Positions 35,889 through 44,603 of a stretch of DNA of 50,650 bases are shown here, piece after piece. The DNA comes from Planctomycetota bacterium (GTDB lineage: Bacteria > Planctomycetota > Planctomycetia > Pirellulales > PLA5): NCBI GenBank assembly GCA_029259895.1, contig JAJDEG010000089.1:1-50650 (forward strand). Direction: 5' to 3'. The notes beneath the pieces are model-generated. The model was not told the DNA's origin and made no database searches. It was given only the letters and a program-made list of their open reading frames with translations. A program made the translations under genes and the position numbers. The number at the start of each line of letters is the position of its first letter. Position 1 is the stretch's first letter.

Positions 35889-36473
35889 ATGTTCTGGTCA
35901 CTCGTGTCCCCCGCGTATATCACGACGCTCGCGAGCATCGTTTGCATCGTCGTCGCGGTGGTGCTCGCTCCGGCATTGGGCTGGGGGCGGGCAAAGACGA
36001 GCATGTGGGCCATTTTCCTAGGCTTCGTCCTGTTCGTGCCCTCTTGCGCTTTGATCAAGGCGTGTATCGACGCGACGCGATTCGGCGAATTCACTTACGC
36101 ATCCACCGCCGCCGTTGACAACGAATTCGTTCGCGATTCGCTGCCGCCATCCGCGACAGACATTACCGTACTTTGCGCCGAGAACCAACACCGCGCACGG
36201 TTCCGCGTTAAAGAAGAGGCGCTTACGAATTGGCTAGACGAAGTTAACGAAGAGTTTCGAGCGACCCAAAGAAACAAGCTCGAAGCCAATGATGATTTGA
36301 CGCCAGAAATCTCCAGCGCGGCGGAACTCGCACGACGATTCGGCGACCTCGGCTGGGAACCACCACAAGATTGCCTCAAGCTCGAAGGCCCCCGCGCCGC
36401 CAACGGTGCCGGATTCGACGTTTGGTATTCGCCGTCGCGCCACGAAGCGTATCTCTGGGCCGCGTATTGGTAA
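35889..36473 (+). CDS. Hypothetical membrane protein
   Basis: The 194-residue protein has two membrane helices near the N terminus (about 8-28 and 40-60) and a soluble part with two Trp-rich ends: LPPSATDITVLCAENQHRAR FRVKEEALTNWLDE and the C-terminal FDVWYSPSRHEAYLWAAYW. The soluble segment, where a charged sensor-like strand pattern is followed by a helix, resembles small lipoprotein-like domains, but I recognise no family. It starts 41 bases after the transglutaminase-like gene and may be co-transcribed with it. Confidence 0.65.
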   Translation: MFWSLVSPAYITTLASIVCIVVAVVLAPALGWGRAKTSMWAIFLGFVLFVPSCALIKACIDATRFGEFTYASTAAVDNEFVRDSLPPSATDITVLCAENQHRARFRVKEEALTNWLDEVNEEFRATQRNKLEANDDLTPEISSAAELARRFGDLGWEPPQDCLKLEGPRAANGAGFDVWYSPSRHEAYLWAAYW

Positions 36474-36757
36474 ACGTCGCGGCCATTCTACTCTGCGAAG
36501 CAGCCCACAACGGTGGGGTGTGCATACCGGAACGTTTGAGCAATAGCACGCAACAGGTTGCCAAGCCGTCTATCAGTCGACTTCAAGTTCGCCCGGCGTC
36601 GGGCCGATTCCGCGGCGTCCGTACTGAATGGGCCCGCGTTTAAGCCCAGTCTCCAAGCGGCATTGAGGCACCGGCCGGTTTCTGACAGAATGCCGAACGT
36701 TTTTCGTCTCGCCGCGTGCAAGAACGCACGCCCGCTGACCGTTCAGGGAGGATTCGT

Positions 36758-38521
36758 ATGCCGTGGCGATTCGCCTTTCTATCCGCGTTGCTTGTCGTCG
36801 CTTCTGCGTACATCGCCGATGCTCAGACGGAGCATGGCTACAAGATCGACGCCCGCAACGGCTCCGCGGGCGCGGAAGGCGAAAACGCGAGGAGCGAACA
36901 AGAGCTTGCCGGGCGGACCGTCGAACTCAGAAAAGCCCAAGAAGCGGAAGACCAACAACGCCAGGCGGTCGAAGACCTTGAGAAAGAGCTGGAAACCGCG
37001 AAGCAATCGGGCGATGCATCATCCGCTGCTTCAGCAGAGGCCAAGTTGCTCGAAGCCGAGCAACTTCTCACTCGACTTGCGCAACAGACGGCGACGGCGC
37101 AAAAGCTACTCGCGCAGGCTAAAGAGAAGCTCGATATCGCCAAGAAGAAGCAGGAGCTAGCGGCAGCGAAAAGCGAACCAAATCACAACGGTGGCGAGAA
37201 GTCGAAGGCCCCGTTCGAGGACGTGCTAAATCGCCGCTTGCGAGTCGAGCAAGCGACTCACGAGGCGGAACTCGCGCAAAAACAGACTCGCACCCTCCGC
37301 GACCAACTGCAAACCATGTTGGCCCGGCAAAAGGAACTCCGCGCAACCGGCGACGAACTGGGACTAAAACTGAACGCCCAGGACATCCCCTCGACCGAAC
37401 GCCAACGTCTATGGAACGAGCGGCAGGAATACATCGAAGCCGCGCGAAAAATCACGGAGGAGATACAACTCGTCCGCGAGGAGATTCTGCTCGCGGAAGC
37501 GACGCAGCTAATCAAGGAGGATGCGGCCGACGAGGCACTAACGGCCTACAACCGCTGGACGACCAGCCTCATTCTGTCGGGCTTTCTGCTAGGTGCGGCG
37601 CTCTTGCTCGTCATTGCCGCGCGCGTCGTGCTGGCGCGTGTCGTTCGCGAACCCGAACGACGATACACCGTCAACAAACTGTTCTCGCTGGCCACGACGC
37701 TGATCGTCGTCTTCGGCCTGTTTTTCATCTTTGCCGAACAGTTTTCCAGCATGCTGACGCTGTTCGGATTCGCCGTGGCCGGCCTTGCCATCGCCCTGCA
37801 AGAGGTCATCGCCAGTCTAGCCGCCTGGTTCTTCATCCGCGGCAGCCGCGGGTACGCCACAGGTGACTGGGTGCAGATCGGCGCCGAATTCGGCGAAGTC
37901 GTGGACATCACGTTCCTGCGAACCACCATCGAGCAGTTTCAGCCGCTAAGCACCGACGGCAAGCCGAGCGGAGCCAATCCCACCGGCGGCTTGATCGTGT
38001 TGATGAACAACGCCGTGTTCAAACACACGCTCGTGAACTACACACGCGGCTATCCGTACGTCTGGTGCAGCCTCGCGTATAACGTGCCGTTCGAGAGCAA
38101 CTGGGAACGGGCACGCGACATTCTCCACGACGCGATGCTGGCCGAACCAGAGATCATCGATACGGCGCGGCGTGCAAAGAAGAACATCGGCGAGATGGCG
38201 AGTAGCTATCACATTCGCATTGGGTCGACAGAACCCGTCGTGCGAACCTGGGTCAGCGGCGTCGGCGTCGAACTAACGATGCGATTCCTTGCTCATCCGC
38301 GCTCGCGGCCAGTCTTGTTGGATATCGTAAACCTGCGAGTCTTGCGAGCGATCCAGCAGACCGACGACGTTCGCTTCGCATATTGGACCGTCCGCTCAAT
38401 CGCCACACCGCCCAAGGAAACGGACGAAACGACAAACGCCGAAGAAAAAAGAGACAACCGGCCCAAAGCCGCTCAGCCGCCGATTCAACATGAATCCCAA
38501 GAAGTACGCAAAGCCGGCTGA
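36758..38521 (+). CDS. MscS-family mechanosensitive channel with periplasmic coiled coil
   Basis: The 587-residue protein has a signal peptide (MPWRFAFLSALLVVASAYIA), a long Glu/Lys/Gln-rich coiled coil (about 25-235), three membrane helices (about 262-355, including FGFAVAGLAIALQEVIASLA AWFFIRG) and the MscS beta domain (YATGDWVQIGAEFGEVVDIT, then GGLIVLMNNAVFKHTLVNYT). The start at 36758 follows GGGAGG. The channel opens under membrane tension and releases solutes. The large periplasmic extension resembles the MscK/MscM style. It lies alone after a 284-bp gap in which nothing was recognised. Confidence 0.9.
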   Translation: MPWRFAFLSALLVVASAYIADAQTEHGYKIDARNGSAGAEGENARSEQELAGRTVELRKAQEAEDQQRQAVEDLEKELETAKQSGDASSAASAEAKLLEAEQLLTRLAQQTATAQKLLAQAKEKLDIAKKKQELAAAKSEPNHNGGEKSKAPFEDVLNRRLRVEQATHEAELAQKQTRTLRDQLQTMLARQKELRATGDELGLKLNAQDIPSTERQRLWNERQEYIEAARKITEEIQLVREEILLAEATQLIKEDAADEALTAYNRWTTSLILSGFLLGAALLLVIAARVVLARVVREPERRYTVNKLFSLATTLIVVFGLFFIFAEQFSSMLTLFGFAVAGLAIALQEVIASLAAWFFIRGSRGYATGDWVQIGAEFGEVVDITFLRTTIEQFQPLSTDGKPSGANPTGGLIVLMNNAVFKHTLVNYTRGYPYVWCSLAYNVPFESNWERARDILHDAMLAEPEIIDTARRAKKNIGEMASSYHIRIGSTEPVVRTWVSGVGVELTMRFLAHPRSRPVLLDIVNLRVLRAIQQTDDVRFAYWTVRSIATPPKETDETTNAEEKRDNRPKAAQPPIQHESQEVRKAG

Positions 38522-38534
38522 TACTCCGCCGCGT

Positions 38535-38630
38535 GCGACTGCTCACGTCGCCCAGCAGTGCGAAGTTTCGTCGCACGGTCCGTTCTCGAAATGTTGGCAA
38601 GCGGCGTCAACGATCGTGCATCGCAAGCGG
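38535..38630. repeat. ~95-bp direct repeat, copy A
   Basis: It aligns with 39521-39615 in the same orientation. The last 29 bp (ending at 38630) are identical and the whole is about 85 percent identical by eye, with one single-base gap. The two copies bracket the tandemly duplicated gene at 38896-39456. Copy A lies in the 374-bp gap after the MscS gene, which also holds the putative operator/promoter at 38743-38768. Confidence 0.75.
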
Positions 38631-38742
38631 TCTGCATGATGTTCAATCGCTCGCCGCTTCCGCACTTCTGAACAAACCAGCAGTAGCGCCCAGCGACCTT
38701 GCCCGACCACTGGCTCCGACGTTTCGCGGATGCCAATCCGGT

Positions 38743-38768
38743 GTAACGCGCCAGCGTTACTATATACT
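38743..38768 (+). promoter_or_regulatory. Palindrome joined to a -10 box
   Basis: GTAACGC-gcca-GCGTTAC (38743-38760) is a perfect inverted repeat and is followed at once by TATACT (38763-38768), a good -10 box. The palindrome lies where the -35 box should be, and no -35 consensus is seen, so an activator- or repressor-controlled promoter is plausible for the gene starting at 38896. Confidence 0.4.
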
Positions 38769-38895
38769 GGAGAGGCGCGAACCAGCGTAAAGAGGTTCCT
38801 GGAGAAACGTTTCCACGCTGGGAGAGGTCGAAGTCAAAGGCACGGAATTTGAAACACTAGTTGAATACTCGAACGGTTTACCAGGAGATGAAAGT

Positions 38896-39456
38896 ATGGA
38901 AGATGCTGCCAAAAAAATAGTTGTAACCGTTGCGGTCCTATCGGGAGCAGTTCTTTGCCAACTCGGCGTTTCACCGATCTTGTTGGAAGCGTGGGAGAAT
39001 CAAGCGTTCGCAAGTGAAAATGACAATCACCAGACGCGTGGCGTAGTCCTGGCGACGACCGACTTTTCCGTGAAACTAAGATCGGAACAAGACGGAATAG
39101 TCACGTTCTACGTCCCCGAGAAAGACAAGCTGGCGAAGCACGAGGTCGGCCAACTACTCAAGGGAGACCAGGTTACGATCCTGTGGGGCAGAGAGGACGG
39201 GCGTAAATGGGTTCGTAATGTTGCGGGCGCGGGAGTCGTCGAAGGTAATCACCGGACCCGAGGCGTAGTCGCGGCGACTTCCTATTTTTCCGTGAAACTA
39301 AGATCGGAAGAAGACGGATTAGTTACCTTTTACGTCCCCGAGAAAGACAAGCTGGCGAAGCACGAAGTCGGCCAGTTACTCACAGGAGACCAGGTTACGA
39401 TCCTGTGGGGTAGAGACGACGGGCGTAAATCGGTTCGTGATGTTGCGGGCGAGTGA
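38896..39456 (+). CDS. Secreted protein with two tandem ~74-residue repeats
   Basis: The 186-residue protein has an N-terminal signal/anchor segment (about 8-32), then two near-identical units beginning NHQTRGVVLATTDFSVKLRS (from 44) and NHRTRGVVAATSYFSVKLRS (from 118). Each continues to KDKLAKHEVGQLL and GDQVTILWGR-DGRK, a beta-rich pattern with conserved charges that looks like a small barrel domain. The base sequence of the two units is also close to identical, so the duplication is recent. The base composition is lower in GC than the neighbours. I recognise no family. It may be an acquired gene. Confidence 0.75.
   Translation: MEDAAKKIVVTVAVLSGAVLCQLGVSPILLEAWENQAFASENDNHQTRGVVLATTDFSVKLRSEQDGIVTFYVPEKDKLAKHEVGQLLKGDQVTILWGREDGRKWVRNVAGAGVVEGNHRTRGVVAATSYFSVKLRSEEDGLVTFYVPEKDKLAKHEVGQLLTGDQVTILWGRDDGRKSVRDVAGE
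39025..39456 (+). repeat. Tandem 222-bp coding duplication
   Basis: Unit 1 runs from 39025 to 39246 and unit 2 from 39247 to the end of the gene. Long identical blocks include the stretches encoding FYVPEKDKLAKHEVGQLL and GDQVTILWGR, also at silent positions. Confidence 0.85.
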
Positions 39457-39520
39457 GTCCTCGAAAATAAGGTCACTGCGTTGGGCGATTGCCCTTTGCA
39501 AAAATAAAATCGCGCTGACT

Positions 39521-39615
39521 GCCACTGCTCACCTTTCCGGCAGTGTGAAGTTCCGTCGCACGGCCCATTCTCGTAATGTTGGCAAACGGCGTCAACGATC
39601 GTGCATCGCAAGCGG
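39521..39615. repeat. ~95-bp direct repeat, copy B
   Basis: This is the downstream partner of 38535-38630, same orientation, 985 bp further on. It lies in the 285-bp gap between the tandem-repeat protein gene and the lipoprotein gene, where no other feature was found. Confidence 0.75.
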
Positions 39616-39741
39616 CCGGCCCAAGTTGTGGCGTGGTCTCCCGACCATGCCACTCATCTCGACCGACAGGTCTCCAACACCGCCCAACGCTCGGCGAAAG
39701 CGCCAGGCTCCAACACCATCGCCAGCGTCAAGCGGAAATCA

Positions 39742-41169
39742 TCACTCGCCGCCCTCGCCCAATTTCTCGATCAACTCCAGCGCCTCGCTCCGCCGAATTG
39801 CGGACACGTTCACGCTCGCCCCGCCGTCTTTGCGCTTCAGCGCCATGATGTTCATCGACCGATCCTCGCCGTGTTCGAGCACGAGCTGCGCTCCCAGGTC
39901 GCTCGTGTCCTCGCCGCCCGGCATGACCTTCCAGCCCAGCGTCGCCAGTTCGTCGCGATAGTGTGCGGCGACTTTGTCAGGCGCAACATCGGTGTCGTAC
40001 GTCATGATGCCCGACTCGTCGCTGAGCACGACGTTGCTCGCGCTGCCGACGGTGGTCAACCCGGTCTTCATCAGCGATTTGTGATAGTCGATGCTAATCT
40101 CGTCGGGGCTGCGGCGGCGAACGTAAATATTCAGCCGCGTCGCGCCCTGCAGGTATCGCACGACGTCGTAACTCGATTCGCGGTCGACGAACTGGTCGTA
40201 GCTCTCGCTAAACGGCGTCCAGCCTTGTTCGCCGAGCGCGGTCCGCAGATACGCGGCGCCGAGATCGGCCATGGACGGCGGTTTGCCAGCGTCGGCGTTG
40301 TCGTCCTTCTCCTCGCCCTGCTTGTCGTTGTCCGAATCTTTTTCGCCGTCTTCTCCCGTGGCCGCGTCTCCGGTTGCCTTGTCTCCAGTTGCTTTGTCTC
40401 CAGTTGCTTTGTCGCCGCTCGCTCCTTTATCGTCGGCCACGACCGCCTCGGAAACGACCACGCCGGCCAGCATGTCGCGCGTCACGATGAAGCTGCAACC
40501 CTGCGGCACGGCATACTGCACGTCCGCACCGGCCGGATGCGGCAGCGCCCGACAGTCGACGTTTCCGAAATGGTCGAGCGACACGTTCACTCGGCCGTCC
40601 GTGCTTCCCGTGCTCGTGTAGAGAAACAGTAAGTAGCCGTCCTTGTCGAAGTACTTCATGACCGTCGCCGGCGTTGCGTGCGCGTGCTCCTCGAGTTCTT
40701 CCCACCCGTCCTCGCGCAACTGCTTAGCATGAAATTCCATGCTGCTTTCGATCGTGCCCGGCGCGTCGTAGTAGATATCCGTCAACGTCCGCCGAACTTC
40801 GGCGGCCTCCGGCAGCAATTCAAACGCCGTCCGCATATCGACGACGCCGATTACATCCGCGAACGATGGCGGATCGACTGGCAATCGCGGCTCGTCGGCA
40901 GCCGCCGTGCCATTCGCATCTTTCGGCGCATCGGCGCCTGCATTCCCGCTCGCGTTTGGCGTCTCGCCGTCGCCTGCCTTGCCGACGTTTCCACCGTCCG
41001 CCGCCCCCTTAGCCGAGTCCGGCTTCACCGAATCCGACTTGGCCGCCGGCGGATCGTCGCCGCCACCGGCCTGCTTGCCCGGCTCGTCCCCACCGCCGCA
41101 ACCGGCAATGCAGGCGAGAACGACGAAGAATGCCCAAACGCCTCGAATCGTCAAAGTCTTGCTCGACAT
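39742..41169 (-). CDS. Large lipoprotein of unknown function
   Basis: The 475-residue protein begins MSSKTLTIRGVWAFFVVLAC and then IAGCGGGDEPG, with a lipobox (IAGC, Cys24), so it is exported and lipid-anchored. A Gly/Asp/Ala-rich linker follows. Two related domains then appear: one around RRTLTDIYYDAPGTIESSME ... REDGWEELEEH and one around LGAAYLRTALGEQGWTPFSE, each about 100 residues, of the kind that average RNA-less secreted proteins of planctomycetes carry. The linker between them contains three GDKAT repeats encoded by a 15-bp minisatellite. The start at 41167-41169 has GGAGGTTTCC ahead of it. Function unknown. Confidence 0.78.
   Translation of the reverse strand: MSSKTLTIRGVWAFFVVLACIAGCGGGDEPGKQAGGGDDPPAAKSDSVKPDSAKGAADGGNVGKAGDGETPNASGNAGADAPKDANGTAAADEPRLPVDPPSFADVIGVVDMRTAFELLPEAAEVRRTLTDIYYDAPGTIESSMEFHAKQLREDGWEELEEHAHATPATVMKYFDKDGYLLFLYTSTGSTDGRVNVSLDHFGNVDCRALPHPAGADVQYAVPQGCSFIVTRDMLAGVVVSEAVVADDKGASGDKATGDKATGDKATGDAATGEDGEKDSDNDKQGEEKDDNADAGKPPSMADLGAAYLRTALGEQGWTPFSESYDQFVDRESSYDVVRYLQGATRLNIYVRRRSPDEISIDYHKSLMKTGLTTVGSASNVVLSDESGIMTYDTDVAPDKVAAHYRDELATLGWKVMPGGEDTSDLGAQLVLEHGEDRSMNIMALKRKDGGASVNVSAIRRSEALELIEKLGEGGE
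40366..40425. repeat. 15-bp minisatellite (four units)
   Basis: Units such as GTCTCCAGTTGCTTT are repeated head to tail inside the lipoprotein gene; two are identical and two diverged. They keep the reading frame and encode GDKAT on the minus strand. Confidence 0.8.
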
Positions 41170-41428
41170 GGAAACCTCCAGATGCACAAACTGCCCGGAA
41201 ACCGCGGATACGATCCAACGCCACCGTTCGCACGATTATCCAGCATTGCGAATTGGCGATTGAATATCGATGGTATACCGCAATGCCGGTCGCCTGTCGA
41301 AGTTCGGGCACTCGACGGCTAGTCATTCGCCGATTTTGCACAGCTTTTTCAGACCATTCGTATGGCCGCTGACTATGTACGCCGTCGGTTACCCCCACGG
41401 CGATCGCATCTAATCTTCCGGCAGTATT

Positions 41429-41459
41429 GCAAGGCGCTTGAAAGAATCAAGGGCCTTGC
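41429..41459. promoter_or_regulatory. Hairpin ahead of the transposase gene
   Basis: GCAAGGC (41429-41435) pairs with GCCTTGC (41453-41459) and CTTGA (41437-41441) with TCAAG (41447-41451) around a 5-nt loop. It lies between the left end and the ribosome site (GGAGGG) of the transposase and may shield it from transcripts entering from outside, a known device of insertion sequences. Confidence 0.45.
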
Positions 41460-41503
41460 TTTTATTCCTTCGTGGAGCGCTGAATCTCACGGAGGGTTTT
41501 TCG

Positions 41504-42649
41504 ATGTCGGAGCGACTGGTTGCCGTATTCACGCCGTTTGAAAATCTTACCGATCCGCGCATCGCGCGGACGCGGCGGCACGATCTGTTCGAGCTAGTGG
41601 TGACAGCACTCTGCGGCACGATTGCCGGATCCGATTCTTGGGTCGACATCGAACTCTTCGGCAAGGAGCGGCTGCCCTGGCTGAGAACGTTTCTCAAACT
41701 CGATAACGGCATTCCCTCGCACGACACGTTCGGTCGCGTGTTTGCGCGGCTCGATCCGGCCAAGCTCGCGGCTTGCATCGAGCAATGGTTTATCGACATC
41801 GGCAAGGAGATCGGCAAGCACATTGCGATCGACGGCAAGACGCTCCGCCGTTCGTTCGACAAGGCCGCCGGTCGTAATCCGTTGCACCTCGTTTCCGCTT
41901 GGGCGACCGAAGCGCGGCTCACGCTCGGGCAGATCGCTATCGACGATAAGTCCAATGAAATCACGGCGATTCCGCTGCTGTTGGAACTGCTCGATCTCCA
42001 AGACGCGACGGTGACCATCGACGCGATGGGCTGTCAAAAGGAGATCGCCACCAAGATCGTCGCCAAGATCGTCGAGCGCGAAGGCGACTACGTGCTGGCG
42101 CTCAAAGACAATCATCCGACGCTGCACGCAGCGGTCGAAGCGGAGTTCACGGCCGCGTTGGAAGCTGAGGTTCCGCCCGCGGAAATGCGTCGGCACGTGA
42201 CGGTCGAGAAGAATCGCGGCCGCGACGAGCGCCGCGAATACCTCGCCATGCCGGCGCCGCGGTCGCTGCCTGGCTTTGCCGCCTGGGCAGGCCTGGCAAC
42301 GTTGGTGATGGTGATCCGCAGCAGCAAGATCGGTGAAATGGAGAAGGGCGAGGTGAGCTATTACCTGTCGAGCCTGCCGCCGAAAGTGAAAGCACTCGCC
42401 GCGGCGATCCGCCAGCATTGGAGCATCGAAAGCCAATTGCATTGGGTTTTGGATGTAACTTTTACAGAGGACCAAAGCCGCATCCGCAAACACCACGCCC
42501 CGCAAACCTCGGCCATGTTACGAAGACTGGCAGTGTCCATCCTCTCGTCGGACACTTCCAGAAAGGAAAGCCTCCGCGGCAAAAGATACCGCGCGTGCCT
42601 CTCGGCCGACGTACTCGAACGCATTCTCCTCAGTTTCGCCCGGAAATGA
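41504..42649 (+). CDS. ISAs1-family transposase (DDE)
   Basis: The 381-residue transposase starts MSERLVAVFTPFENLTDPRI and has the N-terminal ISAs1 motif RRHDLFELVVTALCGTIAGS, IAIDGKTLRRSFDKA with the first catalytic Asp, VTIDAMGCQKEIATKI with the second, DYVLALKDNHPTLH, and the C-terminal HWSIESQLHWVLDVTFTEDQ with the Glu. All three catalytic acids are visible and the frame is intact, so the element may still move. The start at 41504 follows GGAGGG; an upstream in-frame ATG is less likely. Length fits the family (about 370-385). Confidence 0.95.
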   Translation: MSERLVAVFTPFENLTDPRIARTRRHDLFELVVTALCGTIAGSDSWVDIELFGKERLPWLRTFLKLDNGIPSHDTFGRVFARLDPAKLAACIEQWFIDIGKEIGKHIAIDGKTLRRSFDKAAGRNPLHLVSAWATEARLTLGQIAIDDKSNEITAIPLLLELLDLQDATVTIDAMGCQKEIATKIVAKIVEREGDYVLALKDNHPTLHAAVEAEFTAALEAEVPPAEMRRHVTVEKNRGRDERREYLAMPAPRSLPGFAAWAGLATLVMVIRSSKIGEMEKGEVSYYLSSLPPKVKALAAAIRQHWSIESQLHWVLDVTFTEDQSRIRKHHAPQTSAMLRRLAVSILSSDTSRKESLRGKRYRACLSADVLERILLSFARK

Positions 42650-42674
42650 GATGCGATTGCCGTGACGGGTAGCC

Positions 42675-43334
42675 CGGGCCGGAACAACATCTGTTGATTC
42701 TTTCTTCGATATCTATACGGACGCGGGTGAGTGCCGTTATAGGGCGATCGAGTCGAGAGGGCCGACCGTATTCTCGGATGGAAGCTTCGACACCGAAATG
42801 ATCAGCATGTCGCTTCGACAGAGCGACAATCCTAATGAAAAGGTCACGATCCTTGGCGACGGTCGATTCCGCGTCGACTCGTTCTTCGATATCACCTACG
42901 AACTCAGCTCGAGCAGCCCGCCCGCAGTCGATAGCTTCTTCGACATCTTCACGACGATTGAGTTCACGCCCACGGGTGTTGCAGGTGGTGGAACGTGGAA
43001 CACCGAAATCGTTTCCATGGACTTGCGCGGTTCGTCGCCTGCGCCGAACAACACGTCCGTCTTGCAACTCGCCGCGGCGGTCGATCATCGCGGTCACGTG
43101 ACGGTTCTCAAGTCGCCCACCAATCCCAACGACTTTCATATTGATAGTTTCTTCGATATCACGTTCGAGTTGAGTCTCGATGGTGGGAACTCTTTCCTCC
43201 CGGCGACGTCGAGCACGGAACTATTTGAAAATGCGATTCACACCGTGCCGGAGCCTTCCAGCGCCGCGTTGGGCATGCTGGGTGCGTTGGGCGTCTTTGC
43301 GATTAGGATGGCTAGACGCCGTCGCGTCCGCTAG
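42675..43334 (+). pseudogene. PEP-CTERM protein gene, 5' end lost at the insertion sequence
   Basis: The reading frame is open from the right end of the insertion sequence to 43334 and has no own start with a signal peptide; the first Met (42798) lies inside a conserved part. Four copies of a motif of the form (V/I)DSFFDI occur at 42693, 42873, 42927 and 43140. The C terminus is a PEP-CTERM sorting signal: VPEPSSAALGMLGALGVFAI followed by RMARRRR, a membrane segment with basic end that is processed by exosortase. The lost 5' end is not found left of the element, so it was deleted or moved. A shortened product from an internal start is possible but would not be exported. Confidence 0.75.
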
Positions 43335-43400
43335 CCGCATCGGCGTAGTTGCCAACTTGATGTTCGCCGTCGTGGCGAAGTTCGCAGGGTGGGTCGAGTT

Positions 43401-43492
43401 CGTAGGGTGGGTCGAACGAAGCGAGGCCCACGATGAATTCGATTAGTCGGTGCTTCCGCGGTGGCCCGCGCCTCCGCTCGACCCACTCCACG
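43401..43492. repeat. Long hairpin repeat, copy 2 (degenerate)
   Basis: The left arm CGTAGGGTGGGTCGAACG (43401-43418) continues as in the copy at 25314; the right arm is diverged (ending CGACCCACTCCACG). A partial extra left arm, CGCAGGGTGGGTCGAG, lies just before it at 43384-43399. It is near the 3' ends of the PEP-CTERM remnant and the isomerase gene, which converge here. Confidence 0.75.
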
Positions 43493-43494
43493 CG

Positions 43495-44316
43495 CTACCC
43501 GCGCAATCCCACCGCCCGCATTCGCTTGTCCGTTTCCCGATAAGCTTCCTCCACCCATTCGACGATCTTCTCCGGGTCGGGCGAATATTCCAACTCGATC
43601 GCAATCGTCCCCTCGATGCCGAGTTCCTTGATCGCCTTGAGATATGGCTCGAACGGCACCACGCCCCGGCCGGGTGGCAGATCGCCGTGGATCTTGCCGT
43701 CGCAGTCGCTGATGTGGACGTGCGCGGCGCGGCCCTTGAGGCGGGCGAGTTCCTCGGGCTTGACCTTGGAAAGCACCAGGTGCGACACGTCGATGTTCGC
43801 CTTCACCGCCGGCCGGTTCACGTCGTCCAAGAACTTGACCATCGTTTCGACGTCCTTGACCAGCGAGAGGTGGAACGGCTCCAACTCGATGGCGATCTCC
43901 ACGCCCAGCCGCTCCGCATACTCGCCCAGCGTTTGCAAATGCCGCACGCCGGTTTGCCACTGCTCGGCCGGCGGAATGACTTCCTGGTTCCAGATGTACT
44001 CGCCGATCACCAACAGCACGTTGCGGGCATCGTATTCGTAGGCCAGATCGAGATAGGCCTTCACGCGGTCGAAGTGAAACCGCTGGACGCTAGGGTTGAA
44101 GTCGATCAGCCCGACGGCCACGCAAGCGATGGAGACGATCGGCAACTCCAGCCGGTCGCACTCGCGCTTGATGAGCCGCCGCTCGACGACGTCGATGTCG
44201 AGCGGGTCGACGAAAATGTCGATCGTGTCGAAGCCGATGCGTTTGGTTTGTTCGAGGCCAAACAGCGTGGGGCGGTTCGCCTGGACCCAGGCGGAGTTGA
44301 TGAGGCCGAGTTTCAT
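43495..44316 (-). CDS. Xylose-isomerase-like TIM barrel protein (sugar phosphate isomerase/epimerase)
   Basis: The 273-residue protein is a TIM barrel of the AP endonuclease 2/xylose isomerase-like family. It opens MKLGLINSAWVQANRPTLFG, has the metal-site strands VEIAIELEPFHLSLVKDVET, VKANIDVSHLVLS, HVHISDCDGKIHGDLPPGRG and TIAIELEYSPDPE. The metal ligands Glu, Asp, His and Glu are present, so it probably isomerises a ketose or a derivative. The start at 44314-44316 follows AAGGTCG. It may support a sugar catabolic route together with the SDR dehydrogenase further on, although they are on opposite strands. The 287-bp gap after it holds nothing recognised. Confidence 0.9.
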   Translation of the reverse strand: MKLGLINSAWVQANRPTLFGLEQTKRIGFDTIDIFVDPLDIDVVERRLIKRECDRLELPIVSIACVAVGLIDFNPSVQRFHFDRVKAYLDLAYEYDARNVLLVIGEYIWNQEVIPPAEQWQTGVRHLQTLGEYAERLGVEIAIELEPFHLSLVKDVETMVKFLDDVNRPAVKANIDVSHLVLSKVKPEELARLKGRAAHVHISDCDGKIHGDLPPGRGVVPFEPYLKAIKELGIEGTIAIELEYSPDPEKIVEWVEEAYRETDKRMRAVGLRG

Positions 44317-44603
44317 GGTGCGACCTTGATAAACGAGTCGAGTAAAGGGTCGTCGCGGCAAAACCGAGAGCGCCGTGCCCGTGGCAACACCGATAATAAC
44401 CGCGCCGCACGGCACCGCAAACGGTTCGCCTGCGGTTGCACCGACAATCACGATTACGTACAGCCAGGGCGGCGAACACTACGCGCCATACGGCCCGTCA
44501 CCGGATATGCTATACGTTGTGTCTATCCCGTTTGCCGAACCGGCTTGACGATGCACGTGCGAATCGTCGTCGGCTGCGGCTTCACGAAGCGCGGAGATTG
44601 CAG

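Larger units (their letters stand above)
41387..42674 (+). mobile_element. ISAs1-type insertion sequence with terminal inverted repeats
   Basis: The left end (41387-41411, GGTTACCCCCACGGCGATCG...) and right end (42649-42674, AGATGCGATTGCCGTGACGG...) are inverted copies of each other over about 25 bp with a few mismatches and one gap. They enclose one transposase gene whose stop touches the right end. No clear target duplication was found next to the ends, so the outer limits may be off by a few bases, or a deletion followed insertion. Confidence 0.75.

Noticed and set aside
40366-40425. 15-bp tandem repeats, considered as a CRISPR array
   Set aside because: Units are contiguous without spacers and keep the coding frame of the lipoprotein.
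41170-41386. Left flank of the insertion sequence as the missing 5' part of the PEP-CTERM gene
   Set aside because: No frame there encodes a signal peptide or the DSFFDI motif.
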